Shown piece by piece: positions 17,313 to 27,154 of a stretch of DNA of 64,000 nt. Source of the DNA: Paenibacillus hemerocallicola (GTDB lineage Bacteria; Bacillota; Bacilli; Paenibacillales; NBRC-103111); the NCBI RefSeq assembly GCF_006265175.1, contig NZ_VDCQ01000042.1, positions 1 to 64,000 of the forward strand, given 5' to 3'. A program made the translations under genes and the position numbers. Under the pieces are notes generated by a model that was given only the letters and a program-made list of their open reading frames with translations, was not told the DNA's origin and searched no databases. The number at the start of each line of letters is the position of its first letter. The stretch's first letter is position 1.

Positions 17313-18656
17313 CTAGTTCCGCTTCGCTTCCGCCACGGCCTTGTCCGCCTCTTCCGCCGCTTCGCGGAGCGCCGTATTCAGATCGACAGTACCTTTGACA
17401 ATATCGGGAATCCGCTTTGTCAGCATTCCTTCCACGGATAGCTGGTATTTGGATTTGGACGCGATCGGCGCAGGCTTGTTGTAGAAAATCGCGTTCCAAT
17501 TTTTATCCTTGAAGGCGGATTCCTGAGCATACGCTTTCTTCACCTGATCGTCCTCGATGACGGGCATGATGCCTTGCTTGGAGAAATTCATTTGCTGCTC
17601 CGGAGACGCCAAATATTTGATCACTTCCATCGCCGCATCCTTATTCGGAGAAATCGAAGTAATGCCGAAGACGAACGGTGCCATCTGCGAGCCGATGCCG
17701 GGCTTATCCTTGAAGGTCGGCAGCGCGACGAGATCCCACTGGATTTTCTCCATGTCTTTCGGAACGGCGAACGGAAATTGCGAATGGAAGGCGAACATCG
17801 CAAGCTCCTGGCTGTTCGTAAGCTCCAGCCGGTACGGGACGGCCTTCAAGGCCGTCACCCGCTCCTTGTAGCCCTGATCCGCGGCGGGCTCCAGAAAATA
17901 AGCCGAGAGCATTTTTTTCCATGCGTCTCCCGTAAACGTCGCCTTCTCCGCGGCCGGGTCCAAATATGGCTGCGAGAGCTGGTTGTTTCCGAGCAAATGG
18001 GGAGCCGATGCGGCGAAGCCGAGGTACATTTTGTCCCCTTCCTTCCGCGTCAGCTTCCTGGCCAGCTCTATCGTATCGTCCCAGAACATGCCGTCCTTCG
18101 GGTAGGGGACGCCGAACTTGTCGAAAAGACCTTTGTTGTAATACATCACCTGTACCGTATTGGTGACCGGCAGCGCATGCAGCTTGCCTCCGCCGGAGCT
18201 GCGGATTCCGTCGATCAGCGTCTGCTGGAACGTCCCGAGATTCACCCCATGCTTTTTGACCAGCTCGGTCATATCGTACTGAAGACCGGACGTTTCCGAC
18301 AGCTGGGGGTAGTAGGCGATGGATTGGTACAAAATATCGATCTGCTGCTTTTGCGCCAGCAGCTCGGAGATCGATTTGCCCTGTCCGTGCGGTATATATT
18401 TGATCGTGTAGTCCGGAAATTTTTTGCGAAGCGCGTTGCCGTACTGACCGTTAAACATGTCTTCATTGTCGCCGCCATTGGAATGAATGACGATCTCGAC
18501 CGGTTCTCCGGGCTTGGCCGTATGTTGTCCGTCTCCTTCTTTGCCTGCGGAGCCGCTTCCGGCACCGCCCGTCCCGGCTCCGCCGTCTGTGCCGCCGCAC
18601 CCGGACAAAACGGCAAACGCCGTTAAACTGATCAAAGCCAGCTTCTTGTCAGCCAT
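17313..18656 (-). CDS. ABC transporter sugar-binding lipoprotein (family 1 SBP)
   Basis: 447 residues. A lipoprotein signal with lipobox LSGC (C20) is followed by a Gly/Ser-rich tether and an extracellular solute-binding protein of the carbohydrate uptake (CUT1) type. AAGGGGGA is placed well for the ATG at 18656. It lies 18 bases after another binding protein. It shares clear segments with the binding protein at 29376 (for example PYPKDGM followed by DDTIELA, and the DLNTALREA tail), so the two are paralogues. No permease or ATPase gene lies in the operon or anywhere else in the window; it must use components encoded elsewhere. The ligand is probably an oligosaccharide handled by the downstream glycosidase. 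Confidence 0.88.
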   Translation of the reverse strand: MADKKLALISLTAFAVLSGCGGTDGGAGTGGAGSGSAGKEGDGQHTAKPGEPVEIVIHSNGGDNEDMFNGQYGNALRKKFPDYTIKYIPHGQGKSISELLAQKQQIDILYQSIAYYPQLSETSGLQYDMTELVKKHGVNLGTFQQTLIDGIRSSGGGKLHALPVTNTVQVMYYNKGLFDKFGVPYPKDGMFWDDTIELARKLTRKEGDKMYLGFAASAPHLLGNNQLSQPYLDPAAEKATFTGDAWKKMLSAYFLEPAADQGYKERVTALKAVPYRLELTNSQELAMFAFHSQFPFAVPKDMEKIQWDLVALPTFKDKPGIGSQMAPFVFGITSISPNKDAAMEVIKYLASPEQQMNFSKQGIMPVIEDDQVKKAYAQESAFKDKNWNAIFYNKPAPIASKSKYQLSVEGMLTKRIPDIVKGTVDLNTALREAAEEADKAVAEAKRN

Positions 18657-18674
18657 CGAATGTCCCCCTTGAGA

Positions 18675-20411
18675 CTATTTGTGCAAGGATGATCCCCGCT
18701 TCCGATACCATTCGTTCACCTCATCCGTCATCTCCCGGCCGCCTGCCGATTTCCACTGCTCCGCGAACCGGTCGAATTCCTCGACAGGCAGCAGCCCGAC
18801 GACGATTTTCGTAAACGTTTCCGACTGCAGCCTGCCCAGCGCTTCGCTTTTGCGCTGCGTGATCGGCAGCGGGAGCGACGTGAACCGCTCGCGTTGATAC
18901 AGATCGTTTCTGCGGTAATAGTCCGCGACGGACAACGACCCGCCTTTGCTGAACATGTAGTTCCACATCCAGCCGTCAGCCCCGCCGTCGCGTAAATAAG
19001 TCTCGATTCTTTGCAGAACGCCCTTGTCCTCCGGATTCAGTCCGGAGCGGTCCTTCGTCTCCATCGCTTCGATAATCCGCAGGCTTTCGTCGACATTTTT
19101 ATACTGCTTGGCCAAAGAGACCACGGCCATTTTCCATACCGGATTATTGTCTCTGGACTGGTTGAATTCGTAATACGACTCCTCCGAGTCGTTCTCGTAG
19201 TAGGTCTCGATCCAGAAGTCGAGCAGCCGCAGCAATGCTTCCGGCTGCTTCGCCTCTTTGCTGACCACCCAATAGCCGCTTACATCCAAGGGCACCTGCG
19301 GGCGCGCCTTCCTGTCGTCGACCGAGGGAAGCGGATACGCTTTCCATTCCATGGACGGGTCCCGCTTCTTTGCCTGCTGCAGAGGAAAGGAGCCCGCGAA
19401 CGGAGAACCGTAGAACATCCCGATCTTGCCGAACGCGATGGACTCGTATACGCCCGCTTCATCCTTGATGCCGAAGTCCGGGTCGATTTGACCGGACGCA
19501 TACATCTCTCGCAGAAGGGCCAGCGCTTCCTTCATCTCCGGCTGAACCGTTCCGTAGGCCAGCTCCTTGCCCGACTCGATCCAAATGTTGCGGTAGGCAT
19601 GCAAGCCGTTGAAGAAGCCTGCGGCCAGGTTGAAATTCCGATCCAGAGCCAGACCGTATGTGTCGCGTATTCCGTTCCCGTCGGGGTCCGAGGCCGTAAA
19701 TGCCGAGCTGATCGTCAGCACGTCCCCGATCGACCGGGGCTCCGGCAAATTCAGCTTCTTGAGCCAGTCCGTCCTGACGTGAAGCACCGACGCCGCTTCC
19801 GTAAGCGTGCTCGTCCAAGGAATGGCCATCAGCCTGCCGTCTATCGTCGCCAACGAGATCGGCTCGGGCCCTCTGTCGTCCAGAAGCTTCTTGGCGCGAT
19901 CGGAAACGTTCGCGGCATATACGTCCGTCAAGTCGGCTATCAATCCGCTCTCGGCCAATTGCTGCAGTTGGGCGCCGTTAACCCGAAAAAAATCGGGAAT
20001 ATCGCCGGAGGCGATCATCAGGTCCAGCTTCCGGTTGTACTGGCCGCCATCGTCGGACCATAACGTCTCGACCCGGATACCGAGCTGCTTCTCGTAAGCG
20101 CGTGTCCACGGATTGTTATTGTAGGAATCTCCCGGCGCGAATTTCATGCCCGGCTCATTGACCCGGATCGTCGTCAGCGTAACCGGAGGATCATAACGGA
20201 CATAGTCGCGCGAACCTCTGCCGCCGTTTCCCGGAGCTTCCGCCCCCCGGTGCGGCGCACCGGACAAACTGCCGCTGCTCTCCGCTTCTTGAGCAACGCG
20301 TTCCGAAGCGGCTTCACATGCGCCCAACAGAAAGACAGGCAGCAGCAACATGACGGCGCCCGACTTCCGGCACACCTTTGAGGCGTTCATCAGCCGATTG
20401 CTTTTTCGCAT
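18675..20411 (-). CDS. Large solute-binding lipoprotein of the LplA type
   Basis: 578 residues from the ATG at 20411 (GGAG 5 nt upstream); the track frame extends to 20546 but those codons lack a site. A basic N-terminus and hydrophobic core end in the lipobox LGAC (C32). The body matches the large LplA-like family 1 binding proteins common in Paenibacillus (NPWTRAYEKQLGIRVE, SGDIPDFFRV, PDGNGIRDTYGL). It heads the operon of binding protein, second binding protein, glycosidase and beta-helix protein. The AraC-type sensor gene starts about 235 bases away on the other strand and is the likely regulator. As with its neighbour, no permease genes accompany it. Confidence 0.88.
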   Translation of the reverse strand: MRKSNRLMNASKVCRKSGAVMLLLPVFLLGACEAASERVAQEAESSGSLSGAPHRGAEAPGNGGRGSRDYVRYDPPVTLTTIRVNEPGMKFAPGDSYNNNPWTRAYEKQLGIRVETLWSDDGGQYNRKLDLMIASGDIPDFFRVNGAQLQQLAESGLIADLTDVYAANVSDRAKKLLDDRGPEPISLATIDGRLMAIPWTSTLTEAASVLHVRTDWLKKLNLPEPRSIGDVLTISSAFTASDPDGNGIRDTYGLALDRNFNLAAGFFNGLHAYRNIWIESGKELAYGTVQPEMKEALALLREMYASGQIDPDFGIKDEAGVYESIAFGKIGMFYGSPFAGSFPLQQAKKRDPSMEWKAYPLPSVDDRKARPQVPLDVSGYWVVSKEAKQPEALLRLLDFWIETYYENDSEESYYEFNQSRDNNPVWKMAVVSLAKQYKNVDESLRIIEAMETKDRSGLNPEDKGVLQRIETYLRDGGADGWMWNYMFSKGGSLSVADYYRRNDLYQRERFTSLPLPITQRKSEALGRLQSETFTKIVVGLLPVEEFDRFAEQWKSAGGREMTDEVNEWYRKRGSSLHK

Positions 20412-20645
20412 CGTTCTCCATCTCCTCTTTGGTATCCCATCCCCCCCGAAGTCCGTTTGCCGGCACCTGTAGAATAGCCGACCCGCGTACGCTACGGAAG
20501 CCGCAAGTTCCCATCTTTCCTGCCCGGTTTGGGAAAAAGCGAACAAATGTGAAACGGGGAATAATTGATGAAAATCAGTTATGGTTTAAATTATATATAA
20601 TGTTTTATATAATAAAAATGAAAACATGCAAGGGGGAGATCGGTT

Positions 20646-22979
20646 ATGACCGCAGGCTGGAAAGCAGGCCGGAACTCTTTTTTCACCAAGCTTCTGCTCG
20701 CCTTTCTGGTTGTAGGGGCGGTTCCGTTTCTATTCCATATATCCGCTTCGAACTTCTATATCGGAAGCATCCGTTCGGAAATCGTCAAGAACACCGATCT
20801 GCGGATGAACTATACCGTCGCCAAATACGAGGACCATTTGAGTAAGCTGGAGGAGGCCGTCGCCCCCTTTCTCAACGGCGCCAAAGCGGCAGCGATTACC
20901 GGAAAGGCCGACAAATACGACTTCTTCGCCGCCGTCAACGCATTTCGCGACGAATTCGCCAAACTGTCCTCCGCCTCCAACAACCTGTACGTGCACAATA
21001 TGTTCATCGCTTTCGAGCAGGAAGCGGTCGTGATCGACAAAACGGGACTTATTCCCATGAACGACTTGTTCACGCGCCGATACGTTCATTCCGAATACGG
21101 AAAGGCGTTCTGGTCGGAACCGTTCGGCGCCGGGTACCGGACGCGCGTATTTCCCGCCGTACGTTTCGACAAGGAGCAGTTGGACGGCTCGTTCGAGAAA
21201 ACCGGCCTTTACTTTCCCGTCGTTTTTAAACACAAAATCAATCATGATTTCTATATCGGCGTCTTTCTGGACGCCGAGGCGCTGTTTCGGGGATATTCAT
21301 TATCGGGCGGCGACGTGTTTCAAATTGCCGGCCACGAAGGACAGCTGCTCTATAGCTCCGATCCCGCTTACATGGAGAATGGCGCCGCCCCGCTCTCCCG
21401 ACCGCCTTCGGGCTTGGGTCGCGGATTTTTTGCCGACAGCGGCAGCTATTTGTTCCAAAGCAAAGGGGCCGCCTCGGGCTTGACGTACGTCAACTACGTG
21501 TCTAATGAACAAATCGCCGCTCAGCTGTCCAGGCTGAATGCGGTACTGCTCTCCCTGCTCGTTTTGTCCGTACTGCTAAGTCTCCTTCTCTCCGTCATCT
21601 TAAGCTTCAAGTTCAAGCAGCCTATTCAGAGACTCGTCCATTCGCTGCAGCGGAGCAGCCCGAACGTTCAATTGCGCAGTACGATTTCCGAATTCAAGCT
21701 GATCGGCGATCGCCTCCACGAATTGATCGTATCCGGGGACCGGGTTCGCGACGACCTGCATAAAAAAACGAAGCTGCTCGAGAAATACGGCTATCTCGAT
21801 CTGATGAAACGAATCAACGTCAACCATAAGGACGTCCATTCGCTGGTCGACACGTCGAAGCCGTTTTATTTCATCCTGTTCCAGATCGATCGGACGCGGC
21901 GTTTCCGCGAGCTCGGAATCGGCGACCAAGGATTGACGAATTATATCGTGGAGTACATTAATCTGTGCATGCAGCAGCGGTTTCCGGGGGCAATTACCGC
22001 CCAGAGCGAGAAGGACCTCGTTTTTAGTATCGTGTTCGCGGAAAAAACAGACGGCGGAGAGGCGGGCGGCAATGTTCCGCGCGGGGACGTTGACGGCGTC
22101 GGCATCAGCGGCGGACTGTCGGAGCTGCTCGCCCGGATGAAGCGGGTGTTCGACCGCGATCTGGACTTTTATTTTTTGACGGTCGCCTTCAATCCGATCG
22201 TGCGCAGCGCAAGCGGGTTCACCGCCGCCTACGAAGACGGGATGGAGCTGCTGCGCCAGCGCCCACTGAATGGGGAAACGCAGATCGTTATGGAGAGACG
22301 TCCCGTCCGGCACGATCTTCATTTCAGTCCGTCGGAGGAACGCGAGTTCGCGTCTTCCCTGCAGTCCGGCAATGCGCCGGCGGCGATCGATCTCGTCAGG
22401 AGAATGATGCACCGGCTGGGCAAAGCCGACGCTTCGGCCTGGCAATACCGGCAGTTCGCTCAGGAGATGGTGTCCAAGCTGCTTATGGCGCTTACGGTGC
22501 AGAAGATCGACCCGGAGGAATGGATCGGGGAAAGGCCCTTATATGAGCAGGCCAAAGATTTGCTCGCCGTGGAGGAATATGCCGAATTTCTGGAAACGTG
22601 GGTTGGTCGGACGGCTTCGCTCATCGCCGGGAAACTGACCGAGAAAGATCCGATCCTCGACTATATCCGCCATTACGTCGAATCTCATTACGGGGAAGAT
22701 ATTCAGCAGGAGGCTGTCGCAACCAAGCTGAACATCTCCAGCGGCTATATGTGCAACTATATCAAAAGCCGCAGCGGCGGAACGTTCACCGACCTGTTGA
22801 ACGACATCCGCGTCAGCAAAGCGAAACAAATTCTCGAAGCGACCGACTGCAAAATCCACGAGGTCGCCTCGCAGGTCGGCTACCGGAACGCCAACTCTTT
22901 CACCCGCATGTTCCGCAAGCTGACCGGACAGACGCCGCTCGAATACCGTCGGGGAAGTCGGATGGCGGCGGAAGGGTAG
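20646..22979 (+). CDS. Membrane-sensor AraC-family transcriptional regulator
   Basis: 777 residues, with GGGGGAG ahead of the ATG. One membrane helix at about 14-36, an extracytoplasmic sensor region (about 40-290, dCACHE-like), a second helix at about 298-320, a cytoplasmic linker, and a C-terminal AraC HTH (about 670-770: DYIRHYVESHYGEDI, then VASQVGYRNANSFTRMFRK). This form of regulator controls carbohydrate uptake loci in Paenibacillaceae by sensing an extracellular ligand directly. It is divergent from the binding-protein operon at 13399-20411, its probable target. The promoter region between them is very AT-rich, with overlapping TATAAT sequences at 20596-20601 and 20608-20613. Confidence 0.9.
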   Translation: MTAGWKAGRNSFFTKLLLAFLVVGAVPFLFHISASNFYIGSIRSEIVKNTDLRMNYTVAKYEDHLSKLEEAVAPFLNGAKAAAITGKADKYDFFAAVNAFRDEFAKLSSASNNLYVHNMFIAFEQEAVVIDKTGLIPMNDLFTRRYVHSEYGKAFWSEPFGAGYRTRVFPAVRFDKEQLDGSFEKTGLYFPVVFKHKINHDFYIGVFLDAEALFRGYSLSGGDVFQIAGHEGQLLYSSDPAYMENGAAPLSRPPSGLGRGFFADSGSYLFQSKGAASGLTYVNYVSNEQIAAQLSRLNAVLLSLLVLSVLLSLLLSVILSFKFKQPIQRLVHSLQRSSPNVQLRSTISEFKLIGDRLHELIVSGDRVRDDLHKKTKLLEKYGYLDLMKRINVNHKDVHSLVDTSKPFYFILFQIDRTRRFRELGIGDQGLTNYIVEYINLCMQQRFPGAITAQSEKDLVFSIVFAEKTDGGEAGGNVPRGDVDGVGISGGLSELLARMKRVFDRDLDFYFLTVAFNPIVRSASGFTAAYEDGMELLRQRPLNGETQIVMERRPVRHDLHFSPSEEREFASSLQSGNAPAAIDLVRRMMHRLGKADASAWQYRQFAQEMVSKLLMALTVQKIDPEEWIGERPLYEQAKDLLAVEEYAEFLETWVGRTASLIAGKLTEKDPILDYIRHYVESHYGEDIQQEAVATKLNISSGYMCNYIKSRSGGTFTDLLNDIRVSKAKQILEATDCKIHEVASQVGYRNANSFTRMFRKLTGQTPLEYRRGSRMAAEG

Positions 22980-23024
22980 TCCGCCAGCCGGGCGGCGAGC
23001 GGCCGCGGAATGCGAACGGCGTAT

Positions 23025-26000
23025 TTAATACCGATCCTTGGCATAATCCGGTCCTTTATACGGTTCCGCCTTCGCCAGCAATTCGCCCAATTTGCCCATG
23101 TTGACGGCGACTCCGTCGTCCGGGTCAAGCTCGAGCCGTTTGTCCGCCATCCGGCGCAATTGCCCGTCGTATGCCCGGAGCTCGTCCAGCTTCAGGCCGA
23201 GCGATTTCCGCTTCTTCTTGGCGACGCTTCTCCGCTCGGCCGTTCCGTCTCCCGCGATAGTCTCGTCGAGCGACTTCAGCTCCTCTTCGAGCCTTAGCAG
23301 TCGCCGCTGCACGTAATCGTCGCGGATTGTCGAAAGCGTCGTTCGATCATAACGGTGCATATAGACAAGGCAGGCAAAAGCTTTATGCTTGCCCGAGCTG
23401 AACAGCCAGTAAATCGGCTTTTTCCTGTAAGCCAGCGCATGGTCGCGGAAGAAGCTTGCCGCAAAGTACGACCCGATCGCCGCCCTGGCGGACTCGCCGT
23501 CTTTCTTGCCGAGCGATTCGGCGATATATTCCACATTTTCAGCCAGACGTTCTGATCCGAAAGCCGCTTTGACGAACCCGATAAACCTCGATGCGATGTC
23601 GTCGTCCTCTTCCCCATGACCGCTCGGCAAGAGCGGAACGATATTGTCGCGAACGGCGGAAAACGTCCGGTAGCGGTCCGGGTCGAAAACGCCTCCGGCG
23701 TATGCAAGCCCCGCCGCATCGAGAGAGTACCTGCCGAACATGCAGCCCGCCGCATAGGAGAGGAACGATTCGATATCCTTCTCCCTGTCCGCATCGGCAA
23801 TCGTAAGCTCGTCATCGTCTACGGCCGGCGATACGGCATGCCCGAGTCCGTAACGGTCGATGAAGATGGCATTGAGCCGTTCCTCGCTTTTCTTCAGCAG
23901 CTCCCGCTCTCGACGTTTGAACGACGCCCATTCGGCAAAAGCATCCTCCACGAGGCCGGACCCCGTTCTGAACGTCAGCAGCGGATGGGTCGAAAATTGC
24001 CACGATCTTTCATAAAAATCCCAATCCCGCTTGGCGATGTCGATGCATCGCTTGCATAGCGATACGATCGGCTCGCGACGGTCCGGGATCAGCGCGGGAA
24101 CGGCCATAATCTTGTTCAGCTTGAAATCGAGCGTCGGAGCCAGAGCGCGCAAATAATATTGCGAGACGGCCGTATTCAGCAGCGCCAGCGCGACATGCAG
24201 ATCGGATTCGTCGCGGAAAAACCCCATAGCCCCTTTGGCATCGAACATAAATCCGCCGGGAGCGTACCTTGCACCGAATTTTCCCGAGCTGACCGTCGGG
24301 AAGGTGATTCCTTCCCTGAACCCGTAGTCGCCGTTGTAGTTGTGGGAGCGAATCCGGCCGGTATCCGGATCGACGTTGCTTCTGATGGCGGCACCATCGC
24401 TTGCCCAATCGACTACTTTCGTCGAATTGCCGTACCATTTCCGGTGCGCCCCTCCTTTCAGATAAGGGAACCATCGCTTGCCCGATTGCACCGCTTCCTC
24501 GTTGTTCCGGATGCCGAAGCCTATGCGAGAGAACGAAACCTCGTGCCATTCCCGCAAAAACTTGTCGTTATCCGCCGTAGTCATGCCTTCCCTGGTCGCG
24601 ATCAGCCCGGCCAGCCGGGGACCGTCAAACAGCCGCAGCGCCTTTTGGTCCAGCCAGTATACGATCAGATTGCCCGGAACTTTCCCGAACGTCTCGGCAT
24701 GCGCGGAATATCTGTAGCCGACGGAAGGATCGCGTACGGCTTCCCTTGCTTTCACGGGCTGCATGTGTGCCCCGACAAAATCGGACAGCTTCACGTATTC
24801 CCCGCTCGCTCCGATTTTGCCGTTAGATAACGTAAACGCGCAGATCGGTACGGTCGCATCCTCGAACGCCGAATATTCGAGCTGGATCAGGCTGCTTATC
24901 GTCGTATCGCGGAGGATCCGCTTCCTGAGCGGTTCGTACGCCGCTATGAACATCCATACGAACGGAGTCATGAACCCGAGTTGCCCGTTCGGCATCGCCC
25001 GGCGAAAGCACATCTCCACAAAAGCGGAGAACAGGTCGGACTTCGTCTCGGGATAATGGTTTTTCAAGAAGCCGGACAACCGATCGTTCATATAGGCGCT
25101 TCCCATAAAGGGGGGATTCGTGACGATAACCGGATACGACGCGTTCAGAAGATCCGCCTGCTTCAGCAGCTGCGGCAGCAGCTCGGCCCATTTCCGTCCG
25201 GAACGCTCGTCGCCCGAGCGCACGGCCGGATTGTCCTTGATTTGCCGCAATCTTTGTTCCAGGAAGCATTTGTCGTATTCCTCCGCTTGGATCAAAGAAC
25301 CGAACGTCTTGGCGTTCCTGAACCGCTCGACGAATCTTTTCGTCGCCCGAACATTTTCCACGCCGCTTTCCCCGGCCAAATAACCGATATCCCGGTCGTC
25401 CAGCCGATCCGTTTCCTGAATGGAGGCCAAGTGGAGCGACAATCCGTCTCTCTCTATGCGCTCGAGGAAGCTACGGTCGTATTGCAGCGCTTTCATGACG
25501 ACCGAGAAACAAGCGAGCCGGCATGCCGTGTCATCGATATCGAGCCCGTACAAATTATGCTCCAGAATCAGCCGCGGAATCCGATGCTCCGAATAACCGC
25601 GCCTGCGGTAAATTTCGAACAATACGTCGAACAGGTACACCAGTATATGTCCGCTGCCCATCGCGGGGTCGAAGCATTTGAGCTGCTCCGGCTTCAGTTC
25701 CGGATCCGCGCGGGGAGCGTACTGCCGCTCCAAGTCTCCCTCCGGCTGCGGACGTTCGAGGTAAAACTCCCATCCGCGGAGCAATTCCCTGTCTTCCGGA
25801 TGCGATTCGAGCCAATATCGTCCGAGCGAGTTTTGCACCATATAACGGACGATCCATTCCGGTGTGAACAACTGGGTGGCGACCGGAATTTGTGCGGGCG
25901 CATATTTTTTCTTCGCTTTGATGGCGCGGTCTTTCTGTTCCGTCATGTAATATTGGTACAGCCAGCCGACGATCTCGACCCTCTTCCAGACGGATTCCGG

Positions 26001-26594
26001 CATCGCTTCCGTATCGGTCAACCGCCCGACGAAACCGTCCTTCCCCAACATTCCGTCCGGAAGCAGCAGCTCCAGATCGTCTCCGTCCGCTTCGAACAAA
26101 AACGAAAGAACCCGGTTCAAATGGCCGCACAGCCGCAGCAGCAAATAGCGGAACAGCCGTTCCGTATCGCGGTTAGCCAGAAGCTCGTTCACGAGCCTCT
26201 TGTCGACTTCCCAGCCGACCGACAACGGTTCCCGGACCATGTCCGGCTGCCTGCGATCCGTATCGTTGGAGGAGAGCACCCCTGCCTTCGCCGGAAGATA
26301 GCCGTTTACCTCCATAAACCGCAGCGCGGTGAAACGATTGAACCAGGTGCAGGCCGCGTCCTCCACGACCCGATCGTACCCGTCTTCCCGCATGCGGCGA
26401 AGGATCGACTCTCTTTGCCCGGTCTCCACGACGGTTAGCGGCCTGCCGTCGAAATGGACGACATCCCGACTTTCGCGCCGAGCTTTCTTGATGCTATGCG
26501 GCGTTATTCCGATTTTGTGCGCCTTTTCCCCGATTTTCCGGATCAGCTCTCTCCGTGCGCTCATCGCGAAGCTTCTCCATGCCGTTTTATTCAT
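23025..26594 (-). CDS. pglX: BREX-type adenine-specific DNA methyltransferase PglX, orphan
   Basis: 1189 residues, the usual length for BREX-1 PglX (about 1200). The N-terminus (MNKTAWRSFAMSARREL) and the QLFTPEWIVRYMVQNSLG segment are typical of PglX. SAM-binding motif I is FDPAMGSGHI (308-317) and the catalytic motif IV is NPPF (493-496), so N6-adenine methylation is expected. The C-terminal half carries the target recognition region and ends in coiled, charged helices. PglX normally works with BrxA, BrxB, BrxC, PglZ and BrxL; none of these is in the window. The gene is convergent with the AraC gene (46-bp gap) and follows a DUF1232 gene by about 120 bp. It may be a relic of a lost island or a stand-alone methyltransferase. 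Confidence 0.88.
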   Translation of the reverse strand: MNKTAWRSFAMSARRELIRKIGEKAHKIGITPHSIKKARRESRDVVHFDGRPLTVVETGQRESILRRMREDGYDRVVEDAACTWFNRFTALRFMEVNGYLPAKAGVLSSNDTDRRQPDMVREPLSVGWEVDKRLVNELLANRDTERLFRYLLLRLCGHLNRVLSFLFEADGDDLELLLPDGMLGKDGFVGRLTDTEAMPESVWKRVEIVGWLYQYYMTEQKDRAIKAKKKYAPAQIPVATQLFTPEWIVRYMVQNSLGRYWLESHPEDRELLRGWEFYLERPQPEGDLERQYAPRADPELKPEQLKCFDPAMGSGHILVYLFDVLFEIYRRRGYSEHRIPRLILEHNLYGLDIDDTACRLACFSVVMKALQYDRSFLERIERDGLSLHLASIQETDRLDDRDIGYLAGESGVENVRATKRFVERFRNAKTFGSLIQAEEYDKCFLEQRLRQIKDNPAVRSGDERSGRKWAELLPQLLKQADLLNASYPVIVTNPPFMGSAYMNDRLSGFLKNHYPETKSDLFSAFVEMCFRRAMPNGQLGFMTPFVWMFIAAYEPLRKRILRDTTISSLIQLEYSAFEDATVPICAFTLSNGKIGASGEYVKLSDFVGAHMQPVKAREAVRDPSVGYRYSAHAETFGKVPGNLIVYWLDQKALRLFDGPRLAGLIATREGMTTADNDKFLREWHEVSFSRIGFGIRNNEEAVQSGKRWFPYLKGGAHRKWYGNSTKVVDWASDGAAIRSNVDPDTGRIRSHNYNGDYGFREGITFPTVSSGKFGARYAPGGFMFDAKGAMGFFRDESDLHVALALLNTAVSQYYLRALAPTLDFKLNKIMAVPALIPDRREPIVSLCKRCIDIAKRDWDFYERSWQFSTHPLLTFRTGSGLVEDAFAEWASFKRRERELLKKSEERLNAIFIDRYGLGHAVSPAVDDDELTIADADREKDIESFLSYAAGCMFGRYSLDAAGLAYAGGVFDPDRYRTFSAVRDNIVPLLPSGHGEEDDDIASRFIGFVKAAFGSERLAENVEYIAESLGKKDGESARAAIGSYFAASFFRDHALAYRKKPIYWLFSSGKHKAFACLVYMHRYDRTTLSTIRDDYVQRRLLRLEEELKSLDETIAGDGTAERRSVAKKKRKSLGLKLDELRAYDGQLRRMADKRLELDPDDGVAVNMGKLGELLAKAEPYKGPDYAKDRY

Positions 26595-26667
26595 GACCGC
26601 CTGCCACCTGCCTGTTCTCGAAATGCCTGTACGACAAAAAGGAGAATCGTAACGGGGTAACGCGGAA

Positions 26668-26693
26668 AGCCCGGCGCCGCATGGCGTCGGGCT
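26668..26693 (-). terminator. Hairpin between the DUF1232 gene and pglX
   Basis: AGCCCGGCGCC pairs with GGCGTCGGGCT around a 4-base loop, just past the stop of the DUF1232 gene and about 75 bases before the pglX start. The following TTTCC is a poor U-tract, so read-through into pglX is possible. Confidence 0.5.
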
Positions 26694-26716
26694 GCTGAAG
26701 GTGGTCCGTTATCGCG

Positions 26717-27154
26717 TCATTGAAACTTCTTCTTGAGCTTGGCCCACAAACCGCTGCCAAGCATCTCGTCGGCGCCTTTAATGATTTGCCGGATGACGTG
26801 AAGGACATCGCCGTCGCCTGCCCAATGCTTCTCCACCAACGCCTTGTCCGTATTGTTGACGATGCCGTTCAGCACGTATGCCGCAACGGCGATGTCGTCG
26901 AGATAACCCAGCGGTCCGGTTATGATTTCCGGCAGCAGATCGACCGGCGATACGAAGTAGGCGATCGCTCCGGCCAGCTTCGCCTTCTCCTTGATCGGCA
27001 CCTCGTCGTCCAAAGACAGCTTGCACAGCAGATGGAACAAATCCGGGCCGAACATCAGATACTCGCCGAACTTGTTCGTCTTTCCTTCCTCCGTGGTCAG
27101 CCAGCCTCTCATCTTCTCGCGAAAATTTTGGTAGAAATCTTCCTTTATCGTCAT
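26717..27154 (-). CDS. YkvA-like DUF1232 protein
   Basis: 145 residues. The ATG at 27154 is chosen because AGGAGTGG lies about 8 nt upstream; it overlaps the stop of the preceding frame as ATGA, a coupling junction. The central segment [21 protein letters not shown], followed by YLDDIAVAA, is the DUF1232 (YkvA) signature: a helical, probably membrane-associated domain of unknown function. The upstream coupled frame is a remnant of an ADP-ribosylglycohydrolase. pglX follows on the same strand, so the two may be co-transcribed. No function is assigned. Confidence 0.8.
   Translation of the reverse strand: MTIKEDFYQNFREKMRGWLTTEEGKTNKFGEYLMFGPDLFHLLCKLSLDDEVPIKEKAKLAGAIAYFVSPVDLLPEIITGPLGYLDDIAVAAYVLNGIVNNTDKALVEKHWAGDGDVLHVIRQIIKGADEMLGSGLWAKLKKKFQ

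Noticed and set aside
24981-26438. 485-codon plus-strand frame
   Set aside because: Antisense to pglX, whose SAM and NPPF motifs are intact. Arg/Gln/Leu-rich shadow composition.
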